53,915 nt of DNA from Pseudoalteromonas lipolytica (lineage in GTDB: Bacteria > Pseudomonadota > Gammaproteobacteria > Enterobacterales > Alteromonadaceae): the NCBI RefSeq assembly GCF_900116435.1, contig NZ_FPAZ01000023.1, forward strand, positions 1 through 53,915, written 5' to 3'. The notes beneath the pieces were generated by a model, which was given only the letters and a program-made list of their open reading frames with translations, was not told where the DNA came from and made no database searches. Made by a program: the position numbers and the translations under genes. Shown in pieces: positions 24,324 through 33,106 of this stretch. Position 1 is the first letter of the stretch, and the number at the start of each line of letters is the position of its first letter.

Positions 24324-25565
24324 TTACTGTCCGAAACGCCAGTTGAACGGAAAGCCTGTCGGCTCGATGATGGTCTCTAGCTGTTGATACCAAACGTCGT
24401 AAGCATGACGCATTTCATCCAGGTACTGATATTGGTTGTAGATAGCATCCAACCCTTTTTTGCTGTGGCCAATCATCAACTCGGCAACTTCTTGCGTCGT
24501 GATGGCAGACATTCGCGTTCGCATCGTTCTGCGAAGATCATGCATAGACCAATGTTCCATCTCAATACCAAGCGATCTGCGAGCCCAGATTTTCACATTA
24601 TTAGGAATAGTGGTATCAAAGCCATTTGTGGCAAGCTCTTCTTGTCCGTTCGCGGGAAACAAGTAGGTTGATTTGCTCATCTGCATCGCCAGTTCAATCA
24701 GCTCAATAGCTGGCTTAATCAATGGCCGCATGATCGGCGCTCCTATTTTCTCTCCTTGTTTACGGATCTCTATAGGCACTGTCCACATTGCAGATTGCAA
24801 GTCAAAGTGATGCTTTTCAGCTTGAATGAGTTCGCCCTTGCGACCGCCCAATAGCAGAAGCAATTTTATGTAGATGCGATTCTTCTCAGTGATTTTTGAC
24901 TCATGCAAATAGCGCCAAAGTATCCTGATCTCGTTGTCATTTAGCACCCGAGTTCGTTTGCCTTTCTTACCGCCAACCTTCTTCGCTGTGATCCCAGCGG
25001 CAGCGTTAATTTCCAAGATCTGTTCATCAATCAGCCAGTCATAGAACTTATGCAGTACAGACACTAGGCGTTCTGTGTTTGACGGAGACGATTCCGAAAC
25101 CTCACGAAGACAGTTTCTTAAGGACAATTCATTGATGTCAGTTAATGGGTACTTGCCAAGTCGGGGCAGCAAATATATTTCACTGCTTCGCTTTTGGTAG
25201 TGCCACGTTTTCTCCTTTAGCCCTTGCTTACCGGCAGAGTCTATCCAGTCTCGAAAAATCGATTCGAAGCTTTGGTTGGCAGAATACTTGGCCCGTTCCT
25301 GCTGTAGATAGAGCTTGGGGTTTCTGCCCTGATCAAGTACCGCCCTTAACCTATCCAGCTCATTCCTAGCTTCAGCAAGCTTCATAAGTGGGTAAGTACC
25401 TATGTCTACCCGCTGTTGCTTGCCATCAAACCGATAACGAAACTGAAAAACAATTTTGCCCTTGGGCGATACCCGAGCACTTAGCCCATCTCGGTCGGCT
25501 TTTACTACGGTTTCTTTTGCTTCTTTATTTAACCTGGCATCGAGCCAGCTAACTGATAACGCCAT
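24324..25565 (-). CDS. int: Tyrosine recombinase (ICE integrase)
   Basis: A 413-residue integrase with an N-terminal arm-binding DUF4102-like domain (about 1-90), a SAM-like core-binding domain (about 95-185) and the catalytic domain. Catalytic residues are visible: R242 (LLGGRKGELI), H342 and R345 (MHDLRRTM), H367 (IGHS) and the nucleophile probably Y376 (IYNQYQY). Length and location next to attL in prfC match SXT/R391 Int, which catalyses integration and excision. It is intact. Its start lies one base from the srpR stop, so read-through from srpM-srpR is possible. Confidence 0.95.
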   Translation of the reverse strand: MALSVSWLDARLNKEAKETVVKADRDGLSARVSPKGKIVFQFRYRFDGKQQRVDIGTYPLMKLAEARNELDRLRAVLDQGRNPKLYLQQERAKYSANQSFESIFRDWIDSAGKQGLKEKTWHYQKRSSEIYLLPRLGKYPLTDINELSLRNCLREVSESSPSNTERLVSVLHKFYDWLIDEQILEINAAAGITAKKVGGKKGKRTRVLNDNEIRILWRYLHESKITEKNRIYIKLLLLLGGRKGELIQAEKHHFDLQSAMWTVPIEIRKQGEKIGAPIMRPLIKPAIELIELAMQMSKSTYLFPANGQEELATNGFDTTIPNNVKIWARRSLGIEMEHWSMHDLRRTMRTRMSAITTQEVAELMIGHSKKGLDAIYNQYQYLDEMRHAYDVWYQQLETIIEPTGFPFNWRFGQ

Positions 25566-25566
25566 G

Positions 25567-25842
25567 TTATAAGCCCAGCCCTAGTTTTGATTTTAAAGAT
25601 TGTTTACGTGATTCTGCTTTGGGTTCTGGCGCTGTACTCACAGAAGTAATTTCAACTTCTGGTGCATGGCCATCCACCGGTGCAGATGTCGTGGATAGAT
25701 TGGGTTGGCTCATGTGAATTAACCCAAAGGTGGCCAGCATCCGCAGACGCTCAGCGCGTTCCCGTGGTGGCGTCTTTTCCAATTCTTTGAGTAGTTCTGG
25801 GTGGCTCCCTGGGGGAATGTTGACGACAACTCTCATGATCAC
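25567..25842 (-). CDS. srpR: ParR-like partition adaptor (SrpR)
   Basis: A 91-residue protein: an N-terminal ribbon-helix-helix-like segment (RVVVNIPPGSHPELLKELEK) followed by a disordered Pro/Ser/Thr/Ala-rich tail with a basic end (RKQSLKSKLGLG). Such a tail could contact the actin-like filament, as in ParR. It sits between int and the ParM-like gene, exactly where SXT/R391 elements carry srpR. GTG 25842 overlaps the srpM stop by 4 bases; ATG 25836 is an alternative start with GGGG before it. Confidence 0.82.
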   Translation of the reverse strand: MIMRVVVNIPPGSHPELLKELEKTPPRERAERLRMLATFGLIHMSQPNLSTTSAPVDGHAPEVEITSVSTAPEPKAESRKQSLKSKLGLGL

Positions 25843-26813
25843 GCCCCATAAAACCAGAAGCCTCGGACGTTCGCCAAAACAGACTGTTCCGGCACGATGA
25901 TCTTGCTTCGTGAAAAAATCTCCTTGGCCGCTTCCTTATAAGCCATGGCTCCACCTCCGGCGATCAATACCAAGTCCGCATTAATGCTTTCGTCGCGCAT
26001 AGATTGGCGCATGGCTGTAAGAGCGACAGGCGCTACCTTTTTCATGGCAGCATTCAGATAAGGTGAAATATCGACTTTTTCTCCAAATAGCAGGACCTGC
26101 AAGTCGCCTGTTCTCATGGCTTTTTCAAGTCGATCCATTCCTACTTTGGCACCGTGATCTTGTGAAATCAGCTTATCAATGGTTTCCAGTAGCACGGACA
26201 TTGCCTGAAGGCTGGTTCCTGAAGAGCTGTAGCGAATTTCTCCGGCCTCAAGGGCAACCCAGTCAACAGAAAAAAAGCCGGGATCTATGACGACGACGCG
26301 ACCTTCTTCGATCAAGTCCAAATCTCCACCTGTTTGAACCAGATCCATATAGGCACCGGCAGGCTGCGGCAGCACTTTGACGTCATGAACGGTGATGCTG
26401 CGCTTAGGCGTCACTTGATGGACACCTTTTAAACGCTGCACAAGGTCAGACTTACGTTGTGGTTCATGAAACTGGGAAACCGGTAATCCAGTGACAACCA
26501 AATCGATGGACTCTGTTTCAGCCATTAACAAGGCGGCATGAAAAAGCGCCCTATAGGTTTTTGTGGTGGGATATTCCGGGTGAAGCTCTCGTTCCCAGCC
26601 TTGAAGGCGTCCAGCAGGAACACCAGCGGCCCAACGCTCATTATCGACAGACACATACAAACAAGTGTCATCATCGCCTCCATCGATACGCTCTGGCATA
26701 CGATCCGCAGGACCGGCACCCGCAGGTAGAATAATGGTTTTCGGTTCACTGCCTGATTGGCCAATTGCCAACTTCAGGTTTGAGTAACCGATATCTACGC
26801 CTAGTACAAACAT
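25839..26813 (-). CDS. srpM: ParM/StbA-like actin ATPase (SrpM)
   Basis: About 324 residues with the actin-fold signatures: phosphate-1 DIGYSNLK (from residue 6), phosphate-2 VVIDPGFFSVDW and adenosine motif LIAGGGAMAY. SrpM forms the motor of the SrpMRC system, which stabilises the excised, replicating ICE as shown for R391. I chose the ATG at 26813 because AGGAG lies six bases before it; the frame continues to a TTG at 26834 without a site. It forms an operon with srpR and perhaps int. The repeats directly upstream are the probable centromere. Confidence 0.87.
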   Translation of the reverse strand: MFVLGVDIGYSNLKLAIGQSGSEPKTIILPAGAGPADRMPERIDGGDDDTCLYVSVDNERWAAGVPAGRLQGWERELHPEYPTTKTYRALFHAALLMAETESIDLVVTGLPVSQFHEPQRKSDLVQRLKGVHQVTPKRSITVHDVKVLPQPAGAYMDLVQTGGDLDLIEEGRVVVIDPGFFSVDWVALEAGEIRYSSSGTSLQAMSVLLETIDKLISQDHGAKVGMDRLEKAMRTGDLQVLLFGEKVDISPYLNAAMKKVAPVALTAMRQSMRDESINADLVLIAGGGAMAYKEAAKEIFSRSKIIVPEQSVLANVRGFWFYGA

Positions 26814-26832
26814 ACTTATCTCCTGTGCACTC

Positions 26833-26941
26833 AAAGTGCTCTAACGGTTTTCAATCAACCGCACTGGCCATGCTTGGGCTATTCCAAGTGCTCTGGCGGT
26901 TCACTCAAATGTCATTATCAGGATTCGGTGCACTGGCGGTG
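26833..26941. repeat. Iterated GTGCTCTGGCGGTT-type repeats (candidate srpC centromere)
   Basis: Three related units lie directly upstream of srpM: AAGTGCTCTAACGGTT (26834-26849), AAGTGCTCTGGCGGTT (26886-26901) and CGGTGCACTGGCGGTG (26926-26941), with a partial CGCACTGGCC (26860-26869). CACTCAAA also occurs twice. ParR-type proteins bind such iterons and also repress their operon. Confidence 0.7.
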
Positions 26942-27277
26942 GGCAGAAAGGTGACAAATCCTTTCATCTATCTGCCTATTGCATTTTCGCAAAAGTATGA
27001 GAATAGGCTCTGTTTGGCGGCGGATGACTGAGCCAAAAAAATCGAGACGCCAAACGTCGTTTGCATTCTGGCCTGAACTCGCCAAACGGTTTATATCTTC
27101 ATGGCGATACGTCTTTTTAGGCGTTTTTAAGTGAAATCGGCCTGTATCCCTTGTCAGGTATGGGATTGCGCGAGTTGATTTATATCGAGACGCCAAACAG
27201 TGATTGTTACGGCAGTTTTACGTTTGGCGTTTCGATCCAAAAGCCAAACGGATAGTGGTTTTGGCTTTTGGGGTTAA
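26942..27277. other. oriT: oriT region with GCCAAAC repeats
   Basis: The stretch between srpM and mobI is where the SXT/R391 oriT has been mapped. I see six copies of GCCAAAC in both orientations (27012, 27049, 27081, 27192, 27222 and 27243) and a 15-bp direct repeat ATCGAGACGCCAAAC (27041-27055, 27184-27198). The second copy is mirrored, with one mismatch, at 27222-27236, making a hairpin with a 23-base loop. The nick position cannot be read from sequence. Confidence 0.78.
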
Positions 27278-27724
27278 TTGGATGGGGAAATTGGTTTGGT
27301 AGAAATCGTCAATGAACAATGGAAAGCAGAGGTATCAGATTTACTTCAGCAAGAAACGGACAGGCTAAAAGCGCTGGCACGAGCTGAAGTTGATGACTTT
27401 TGGGTTACCCATTACAAGGTTCGAGAGAATGAGCCCTTTAAAGACTGGGGTCTGCTTGGTGTCCGTATCAGAGACTTTAAGTATGGCTTTGGCATAGAGT
27501 GGTACATCAACAGTTTTCACGGTCAACGAGGCAAGCGCGTGGTCTTTAGCAAGGGGCTGCGTATTTCAAAGACGAAGCTGAGATACGCATTTTTAGACTG
27601 CCAAGGTTTGGCCAAAGAATGGGAGTTAGCGCTAGCCATGGAGAAAGAAGAATTCTTCAGTGATATTCGACGCCAGGTTGATAAGCTCAACATGCTGCGT
27701 CGAAGGGTGAATGCTTATTGCTAG
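27278..27724 (+). CDS. mobI: MobI auxiliary mobilisation protein
   Basis: A 148-residue soluble, charged protein (ADVDDFW-type start; EWYINSFHGQRGKRVVFSKG; coiled C terminus EEFFSDIRRQVDKLNMLRRR). Size, position next to the oriT repeats and direction match MobI, which in SXT is needed for transfer from oriT. No ATG opens the frame: TTG 27278 is the first start, and TTG 27296, seven bases after GGGGA, is an alternative. The cargo begins after its stop. Confidence 0.85.
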   Translation: MDGEIGLVEIVNEQWKAEVSDLLQQETDRLKALARAEVDDFWVTHYKVRENEPFKDWGLLGVRIRDFKYGFGIEWYINSFHGQRGKRVVFSKGLRISKTKLRYAFLDCQGLAKEWELALAMEKEEFFSDIRRQVDKLNMLRRRVNAYC

Positions 27725-27733
27725 GGCTTTAAT

Positions 27734-27751
27734 TTTTACGAAATCTTTACG
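27734..27751 (+). promoter_or_regulatory. Candidate KdpE-type box upstream of kdpF
   Basis: TTTTACGAAATCTTTACG is two TTTACG half sites one helical turn apart, as expected for an OmpR-family dimer, and resembles the E. coli kdp operator as I recall it (TTTTTA...TTTACACC). It lies 80 bases before kdpF, and a 14-of-18 match precedes the second K+ operon at 40207. Confidence 0.6.
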
Positions 27752-27830
27752 CCTTCATCAGGTATCAATCTAGAAACTTTACACCGCTCCAACCTACTGT
27801 ACTGATTCGGTTTTCTCACTAAGGAACGTT

Positions 27831-27911
27831 ATGGGCTGGTTATTGTTATTAATACTTGGCGTGTTAAGCGCCATTTTGATTGTTGCCATGTTGGCACCTG
27901 AAAAGTTTTAA
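27831..27911 (+). CDS. kdpF: KdpF, small subunit of the K+ ATPase
   Basis: A 26-residue, almost wholly hydrophobic peptide (MGWLLLLILGVLSAILIVAM, then LAPEKF) with a ribosome binding site AAGGA six bases upstream. The P-E-x-F end and the position 10 bases before kdpA are typical of KdpF, which stabilises the KdpABC complex in the inner membrane. Confidence 0.9.
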   Translation: MGWLLLLILGVLSAILIVAMLAPEKF

Positions 27912-27921
27912 GGAATCACTG

Positions 27922-29652
27922 ATGGAAGTGCTACTAATATTTACATTAGCTGTGCTGTTAGCATGGCCATTGGGTCGTTACATGACCGGTATATTCTCTG
28001 CGGGATCACACTGGAGTGATAAGGTTTTTTTGCCAATAGAAAATGGCATATTTAAACTACTGGGTATTAACCCACGTCATGGCATGACATGGAAAAGTTA
28101 CGGTATCGCGTTTTTGTTAAGTAATTTAGTGCTCGGCATTATCGCCTATTTACTGTTGCAATTTCAGCATATATTGCCCCTTAACCCTAATGATATTGAG
28201 GCATTAGATTGGGACTTGGCGCTGCATACGGCGGTTTCGTTTTTAACCAATACAAATCAACAGCACTATTCTGGGCAGGCTCAGCTGAGTTATTTAAGCC
28301 AAGGTTTTGTCATTCTTACCTTGCAGTTTGTTACTCCGGCAATGGCATTGGCGGTCTGTGTTGCGGTATTACGCGGCATGTTAGGAGGCCGTAATGCAAC
28401 AACTGCAAAAGAAGGTGAAGAGCGTAACTTAGGTAATTACTATCAAGATACCGTGCGTGCAGTGCTGAGACTGATGCTGCCACTGGCTGCGATTGTTGCA
28501 CTTGCGCTAACCAGTCAAGGTGTGCCTTCAAGTTATCAGGCGAGTCCAACGGTGGACGTGGTTGAACAACAACAAACGTTGAGCGAACAAACGATCCCAC
28601 TAGGGCCGGTTGCGGCTATGGTCTCAATCAAGCAATTAGGCACTAACGGCGGCGGCTGGTTTGGCCCTAACAGTAGTAATCCTTTAGAAAACCCAACCCC
28701 AGTCAGTAACGCGATTCAAACCATTGCCTTGGTATTGGTGCCGATGGCAGTGGTGTTTATGGCCGGTGGCCTATTGCGCCGACAAAAATTTACCTTGTTA
28801 TCGCTTGCGGTCATGGGATTGCTTAGCTTGGCCTTTATTGGTGCCGCTGTTTACAGCGAGCAGCAGCCTAATGCCGCCTTTGCTGGGTTAGCTCAAGAGG
28901 CCGGAAATATGGAAGGTAAAGAAGTTCGCCTTGGGACTGACTTATCGGCGCTCTGGGCCACATTTACGACTCAAACCTCTAACGGCTCTGTGAATGCTAT
29001 GCATGATTCACTTAATCCGATTGCTGGGCTTGTTACCCGCTCGGGGATGTTGATCAATGGTATTTGGGGCGGTATTGGATGTGGTTTTGTGAACTTTCTG
29101 GTTTATGTGTGGTTAGCGGTATTTATTGCCGGCTTGATGATTGGCCGCACCCCTGAAATTTTTGGTCGTAAGTTGGAAAAGCGTGAGCTCAGTTGGTTAG
29201 GCGTGCTATTAGTGCTGCCAAGTGCAGTGATCTTAACCTTTACTGCTATCACAGTGGCATTTCCTGCATTAACAGGCAATAGCAACCCAGGCTTACATGG
29301 CGTTGCCCAAGTGTTTTATGAGTACACCTCTGCCTTTGCAAACAATGGTTCTGGTTTTGAAGGACTGGGGGATGACACCACATGGTGGAATCTAAGTTGT
29401 GTGGTGGTACTAATTTTAGGCCGTTATGTACCTTTGGTTATTCCACTATTAATTGCTGGTTCGTTAGCGAAAAAGCGTCAAGTGCCTACCAGTGCCGGTA
29501 CTTTACCACTGTATAACGTCACGTTCGCTGTCACTTTAATTACAGTGATCCTGATTATTAACTTCCTGTCATTCCTACCGTCTATGGTATTGGGTCCGAT
29601 TGGTGAAGCTCTTGAGATATCACAGCAAGCCGCTGTGGTGCTAGCGCAATAG
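27922..29652 (+). CDS. kdpA: Potassium-transporting ATPase, K+-binding subunit KdpA
   Basis: A 576-residue, ten-helix membrane protein of the SKT superfamily. The four selectivity-filter loops are present: TNTNQQHYSGQ, GTNGGGWFGPNSSNP, a third around TTQTSNGSVNAMHDS and FANNGSGFEGL. It binds periplasmic K+ and passes it to KdpB. The ATG at 27922, eight bases after AGGA, is the right start; the frame extends upstream to 27880 inside kdpF. Full length compared with E. coli (557). It is coupled to kdpF and followed by kdpB. Confidence 0.97.
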   Translation: MEVLLIFTLAVLLAWPLGRYMTGIFSAGSHWSDKVFLPIENGIFKLLGINPRHGMTWKSYGIAFLLSNLVLGIIAYLLLQFQHILPLNPNDIEALDWDLALHTAVSFLTNTNQQHYSGQAQLSYLSQGFVILTLQFVTPAMALAVCVAVLRGMLGGRNATTAKEGEERNLGNYYQDTVRAVLRLMLPLAAIVALALTSQGVPSSYQASPTVDVVEQQQTLSEQTIPLGPVAAMVSIKQLGTNGGGWFGPNSSNPLENPTPVSNAIQTIALVLVPMAVVFMAGGLLRRQKFTLLSLAVMGLLSLAFIGAAVYSEQQPNAAFAGLAQEAGNMEGKEVRLGTDLSALWATFTTQTSNGSVNAMHDSLNPIAGLVTRSGMLINGIWGGIGCGFVNFLVYVWLAVFIAGLMIGRTPEIFGRKLEKRELSWLGVLLVLPSAVILTFTAITVAFPALTGNSNPGLHGVAQVFYEYTSAFANNGSGFEGLGDDTTWWNLSCVVVLILGRYVPLVIPLLIAGSLAKKRQVPTSAGTLPLYNVTFAVTLITVILIINFLSFLPSMVLGPIGEALEISQQAAVVLAQ

Positions 29653-29671
29653 CAGTATGCAGGTGAATAAA

Positions 29672-31672
29672 ATGAATAATACATCAAAATTAACACAAGC
29701 CAGTTGGCAGGCTTTTGCCAAACTTCATCCTAAACTGGCGGTTAAAAACCCCGTTATGCTAGTCGTGTGGGTGGCCACCCTGTTAGCTATGGTTATGACG
29801 GTGCAACAGTTTGTTGCCGGTGACAATATTGCGTTTGCTTTGGCTAGTAGTTTAGTGCTGTTTTTTACTCTATGGTTTGCCAATTTTGCGGAGGCCATTG
29901 CCGAAGCACGCGGACGCGACCAAGCGAGTAGTTTAAAAGCAACGCGTCGAGACTTAACTGCTTTACGGGTTGACGGTAAAACGCAAAGCCAGATTTCTGC
30001 AAGTCAATTAAAAGCCGGTGATATAGTTTTGGTTCACAGTGGTGAGTTGATCCCAGCCGACGGTGAAATTGTCACTGGCGTGGCAACTATCAACGAATCG
30101 GCATTAACCGGTGAATCAGCGCCGGTACTTCGCGAAGCGGGTACAGATCATTCAGGTGTTATTGCCGGTACTAAAGTGCTAAGTGGCACAATTACAGTGC
30201 AAGTAACCGCAGAATCAGGACACAGCTTTCTTGATAAAATGATCAGCCTAGTTGAAGGCACTAACCGTCAAAAAACACCTAATGAACTGGCCTTAACGGT
30301 GCTGTTGGCTGCCCTAACTTTAGTGTTTTTAATTGCTGTTGCCACTTTACCGGCAATGGCGGGGTTTGTCGGTATTGAGCTGGATTGGTTAATGTTAATT
30401 GCACTGGTGGTGTGTTTAATTCCGACCACTATTGCAGGCTTGTTACCGGCGATTGGGATTGCGGGTATGAACCGTGCTTTGGGTGAAAATGTTATTGCAA
30501 AGTCAGGTAAAGCCGTTGAAGTTGCCGGTGATATTGACACCTTACTACTTGATAAAACAGGCACGATTACCTTTGGTGATCGCCAAGCAACAGCGTTTTT
30601 TCCGGTCTCAGGGGTTGCTGAAAGTGAATTAGTTGCTGGTGCACTTTGGAGTTCATTGCAAGATCCCACTCCAGAGGGAAAATCAATTGTTCAGCTTGCT
30701 GAGCAAGGTGAATACAGCATTCCAACGTTAACTGAGCAAGATGAGTTTACCCCATTCAGTGCACAAACGCGTCTTTCGTCAATACAACTAGCAAGCGGTG
30801 AATGTTGGGTAAAAGGGGCAACTGATGCGGTAAAAAATTGGGCGCAACAACGTGACCTCACAGTGCCAAGTAGTTTAGATTCAATCGTCACGCGCGTTGC
30901 ACAACAAGGTGCGACCCCTTTGGTGGTTGCCAGCGAGAAAGGAATTTTAGGGGTTATTCAACTCTCTGATGTGATCAAACCTGGTGTTGCCGAGCGCTTT
31001 GCTGAGTTAAGAGCATTGGGCGTACGTACTGTCATGATCACCGGTGATAACCCTATCACGGCTGGTGCAATTGCGGCTGCGGCAGGGGTGGATGACTTTG
31101 TGGCTGAGGCAAAACCTGAAGATAAACTTGAGCTGATCCGCAAAGAGCAAGCACAAGGTCGACTCGTAGCGATGGTGGGCGATGGCACGAATGATGCGCC
31201 TGCACTGGCGCAAGCAGATGTGGGTTTAGCCATGAATTCAGGCACGCAAGCTGCGAAAGAGGCGGGTAACATGGTGGATTTAGATTCCGATCCCACTAAA
31301 TTACTTGCTGTTGTTGCGGTGGGTAAACAAATGTTGATCACCCGTGGCGCATTAACCACCTTCTCATTAGCAAACGATGTAGCAAAATACTTTGTGATTG
31401 TACCTGCGGTGTTCGCCAGTGCAATGCCAAGCATCAATGCGTTAAACATTATGCAGTTACCCGATCCGAAAATGGCTGTGCTGTCGGCACTGATATTTAA
31501 TGCAGTGATTATTCCAGCCCTAATTCCACTGGCATTAAAAGGTGTGAAAATTAAGCCTATCAGCGCAGAAAAGCTGCTACGCAACAATATGTTGATCTTT
31601 GGTCTGGGCGGGATTGCGCTGCCGTTTATCGCCATTAAAGTGATTGACCTACTACTTAACGGAGTATTTTAA
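29672..31672 (+). CDS. kdpB: Potassium-transporting P-type ATPase subunit KdpB
   Basis: A 666-residue P-type ATPase. Visible elements: TGES (146-149) in the actuator domain, phosphorylation site D294 in LLLDKTGTIT, the nucleotide domain, and the hinge GDGTNDAPALAQADVG. KdpB hydrolyses ATP to drive K+ through KdpA. The ATG at 29672 follows AGGTG by six bases; an upstream ATG at 29657 would add five residues. The stop is two bases before kdpC. Confidence 0.97.
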   Translation: MNNTSKLTQASWQAFAKLHPKLAVKNPVMLVVWVATLLAMVMTVQQFVAGDNIAFALASSLVLFFTLWFANFAEAIAEARGRDQASSLKATRRDLTALRVDGKTQSQISASQLKAGDIVLVHSGELIPADGEIVTGVATINESALTGESAPVLREAGTDHSGVIAGTKVLSGTITVQVTAESGHSFLDKMISLVEGTNRQKTPNELALTVLLAALTLVFLIAVATLPAMAGFVGIELDWLMLIALVVCLIPTTIAGLLPAIGIAGMNRALGENVIAKSGKAVEVAGDIDTLLLDKTGTITFGDRQATAFFPVSGVAESELVAGALWSSLQDPTPEGKSIVQLAEQGEYSIPTLTEQDEFTPFSAQTRLSSIQLASGECWVKGATDAVKNWAQQRDLTVPSSLDSIVTRVAQQGATPLVVASEKGILGVIQLSDVIKPGVAERFAELRALGVRTVMITGDNPITAGAIAAAAGVDDFVAEAKPEDKLELIRKEQAQGRLVAMVGDGTNDAPALAQADVGLAMNSGTQAAKEAGNMVDLDSDPTKLLAVVAVGKQMLITRGALTTFSLANDVAKYFVIVPAVFASAMPSINALNIMQLPDPKMAVLSALIFNAVIIPALIPLALKGVKIKPISAEKLLRNNMLIFGLGGIALPFIAIKVIDLLLNGVF

Positions 31673-31674
31673 CC

Positions 31675-32268
31675 ATGAATAGATTACATCATAGTTCTGG
31701 ACAGGCACCGTGGCGTCCTGCAATCGGCTTGGCTGTTAGTATGTTGGTAATTTGCGGCGGCTTTTATGCGGCGATTATAACAGGCCTTGGCGGTATGTTA
31801 TTTCCCACTCAAGCAACAGGCAGTTTAGTGATGGTTGAAGGTAAAGCGATGGGATCGGCGTTAATCTCTCAGCCATTTACGAGTACCGTGTATTTTCATG
31901 GCCGACCAAGCAGCGCTGATAATGATCCTATGGCAACGGGGGGCAGTAATTTAGCGCCATCAAACCCTGAGTTACGCGATAGAGTGGCGCAGCAAAGCGC
32001 TGCACTGGCTTCGACCTATCAACTTGAGCCTGAGCAGTTACCGGTAGATTTGCTGGCCAGCTCTGGGTCGGGAGTGGATCCACACATTAGCCCAGCCGCT
32101 GCGGCGTTACAGGTGGAGCGGGTAGCGCAAGCTCGGGGGATCAGTACGGAACAAGTATCGCAATTGGTTGCGCAATATAACGAGTCTGCACAATGGGGAA
32201 TTTTTGGTCAGCCTCGGGTTAATGTGCTGCTGTTAAATTTAGCTCTTGATAAAAATTACCCTCTATAA
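31675..32268 (+). CDS. kdpC: Potassium-transporting ATPase subunit KdpC
   Basis: A 197-residue protein with one N-terminal membrane helix (about 16-40) and a periplasmic domain with the family motifs GSALISQPF, FHGRPS, SNLAPSNPEL, SGSGVDPHISP and RGIS. KdpC assembles with KdpA/B and raises K+ affinity. The order F-A-B-C is canonical. Confidence 0.96.
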   Translation: MNRLHHSSGQAPWRPAIGLAVSMLVICGGFYAAIITGLGGMLFPTQATGSLVMVEGKAMGSALISQPFTSTVYFHGRPSSADNDPMATGGSNLAPSNPELRDRVAQQSAALASTYQLEPEQLPVDLLASSGSGVDPHISPAAAALQVERVAQARGISTEQVSQLVAQYNESAQWGIFGQPRVNVLLLNLALDKNYPL

Positions 32269-32279
32269 ATTAACTAGTT

Positions 32280-32307
32280 AGTCGATTGTGATGCGGGACA
32301 ATCGACT
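32280..32307 (+). other. Perfect 10-bp hairpin between kdpC and the porin gene
   Basis: AGTCGATTGT and ACAATCGACT pair around an 8-base loop. There is no U tract, so an mRNA-stabilising or partial-termination role inside the operon is more likely than full termination. Confidence 0.6.
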
Positions 32308-32365
32308 GCCGCTCTCGTCTTAGTACAGAGCTGTTTCTCTCCCGCTTTTTTATAGGAAAACAATA

Positions 32366-33085
32366 ATGCGTTTTATACTTTCTTTAGTAACGGCTGCAAC
32401 CGTAATGACTAGTGCTGGTGTCGTGGCGGCCCCTTTCAGTAGTGAAGGCTCTGTAACCTTGGTATCTGATTATTATTTTCGTGGTATTTCGCAAACTGAG
32501 CAGGGGCCTGCAATTCAAGGTAGCGTGAGTATTAATCATCAGGATGGTTGGTACGCCAGTGCGTGGGGGTCAAATATTCGTTTTGGTGAAGGCAGTATGG
32601 AACTGGATTTATCACTGGGTCGTAATTGGGCTTTAGATGAAAACTGGGCTTTAGATATGGGGCTAGTACAGTATCGATATCCAGAAGGTGATAATGACAT
32701 GACAGGCTATAACTACATGGAAGGTTACGCTAAGTTAAACTACCAAGATTGGCAACTTGGTTTAGCGCTGAGTGATAGTTATTTTGGTAACGATGTGGGC
32801 AAATTTTGGTATTTATCGCTTGATTGGCAACAAACATTAACTAGTGAGCTACAGCTAAATTGGCATTTAGGATACAATCAATTCGATAATGATCAAGAGT
32901 TTAAAACCTTTTTAGGCTCGCCAGTGATGGATGGCTCAGGGTATACTGATTGGGCGCTGACGCTGTCAACTGAGCAACTAGGGCTAACTTGGTTAGTTGG
33001 CTATGTTGGCAATTCAATTGCCAGTGATGCCTGCGCTGATATATGCGATAACCGTTTGCTATTAAGTGTAGCAAAAAGTTTTTAA
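32366..33085 (+). CDS. TorF-family putative porin
   Basis: A 239-residue outer-membrane protein: signal peptide ending AGVVAA, then a barrel starting SVTLVSDYYFRGISQTEQGP, the hallmark of the TorF/TIGR02001 family, and ending in Phe. It sits inside the kdp operon between kdpC and kdpD, which E. coli lacks. It may widen outer-membrane access for K+ or act when the operon is induced. A ribosome binding site (AGGAA) is present. The substrate is unknown. Confidence 0.85.
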   Translation: MRFILSLVTAATVMTSAGVVAAPFSSEGSVTLVSDYYFRGISQTEQGPAIQGSVSINHQDGWYASAWGSNIRFGEGSMELDLSLGRNWALDENWALDMGLVQYRYPEGDNDMTGYNYMEGYAKLNYQDWQLGLALSDSYFGNDVGKFWYLSLDWQQTLTSELQLNWHLGYNQFDNDQEFKTFLGSPVMDGSGYTDWALTLSTEQLGLTWLVGYVGNSIASDACADICDNRLLLSVAKSF

Positions 33086-33106
33086 TTCCACTGAAAAGGA
33101 ACTGCC

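Noticed and set aside
26765..27031. 88-codon forward ORF over the srpC/oriT repeats
   Set aside because: It runs through the iterated repeats and the start of srpM in antisense; no ribosome binding site or family signal.
30958..31635. 225-codon antisense ORF within kdpB
   Set aside because: Long only because of codon bias in kdpB; low-complexity Ala/Ser/Ile composition without motifs.
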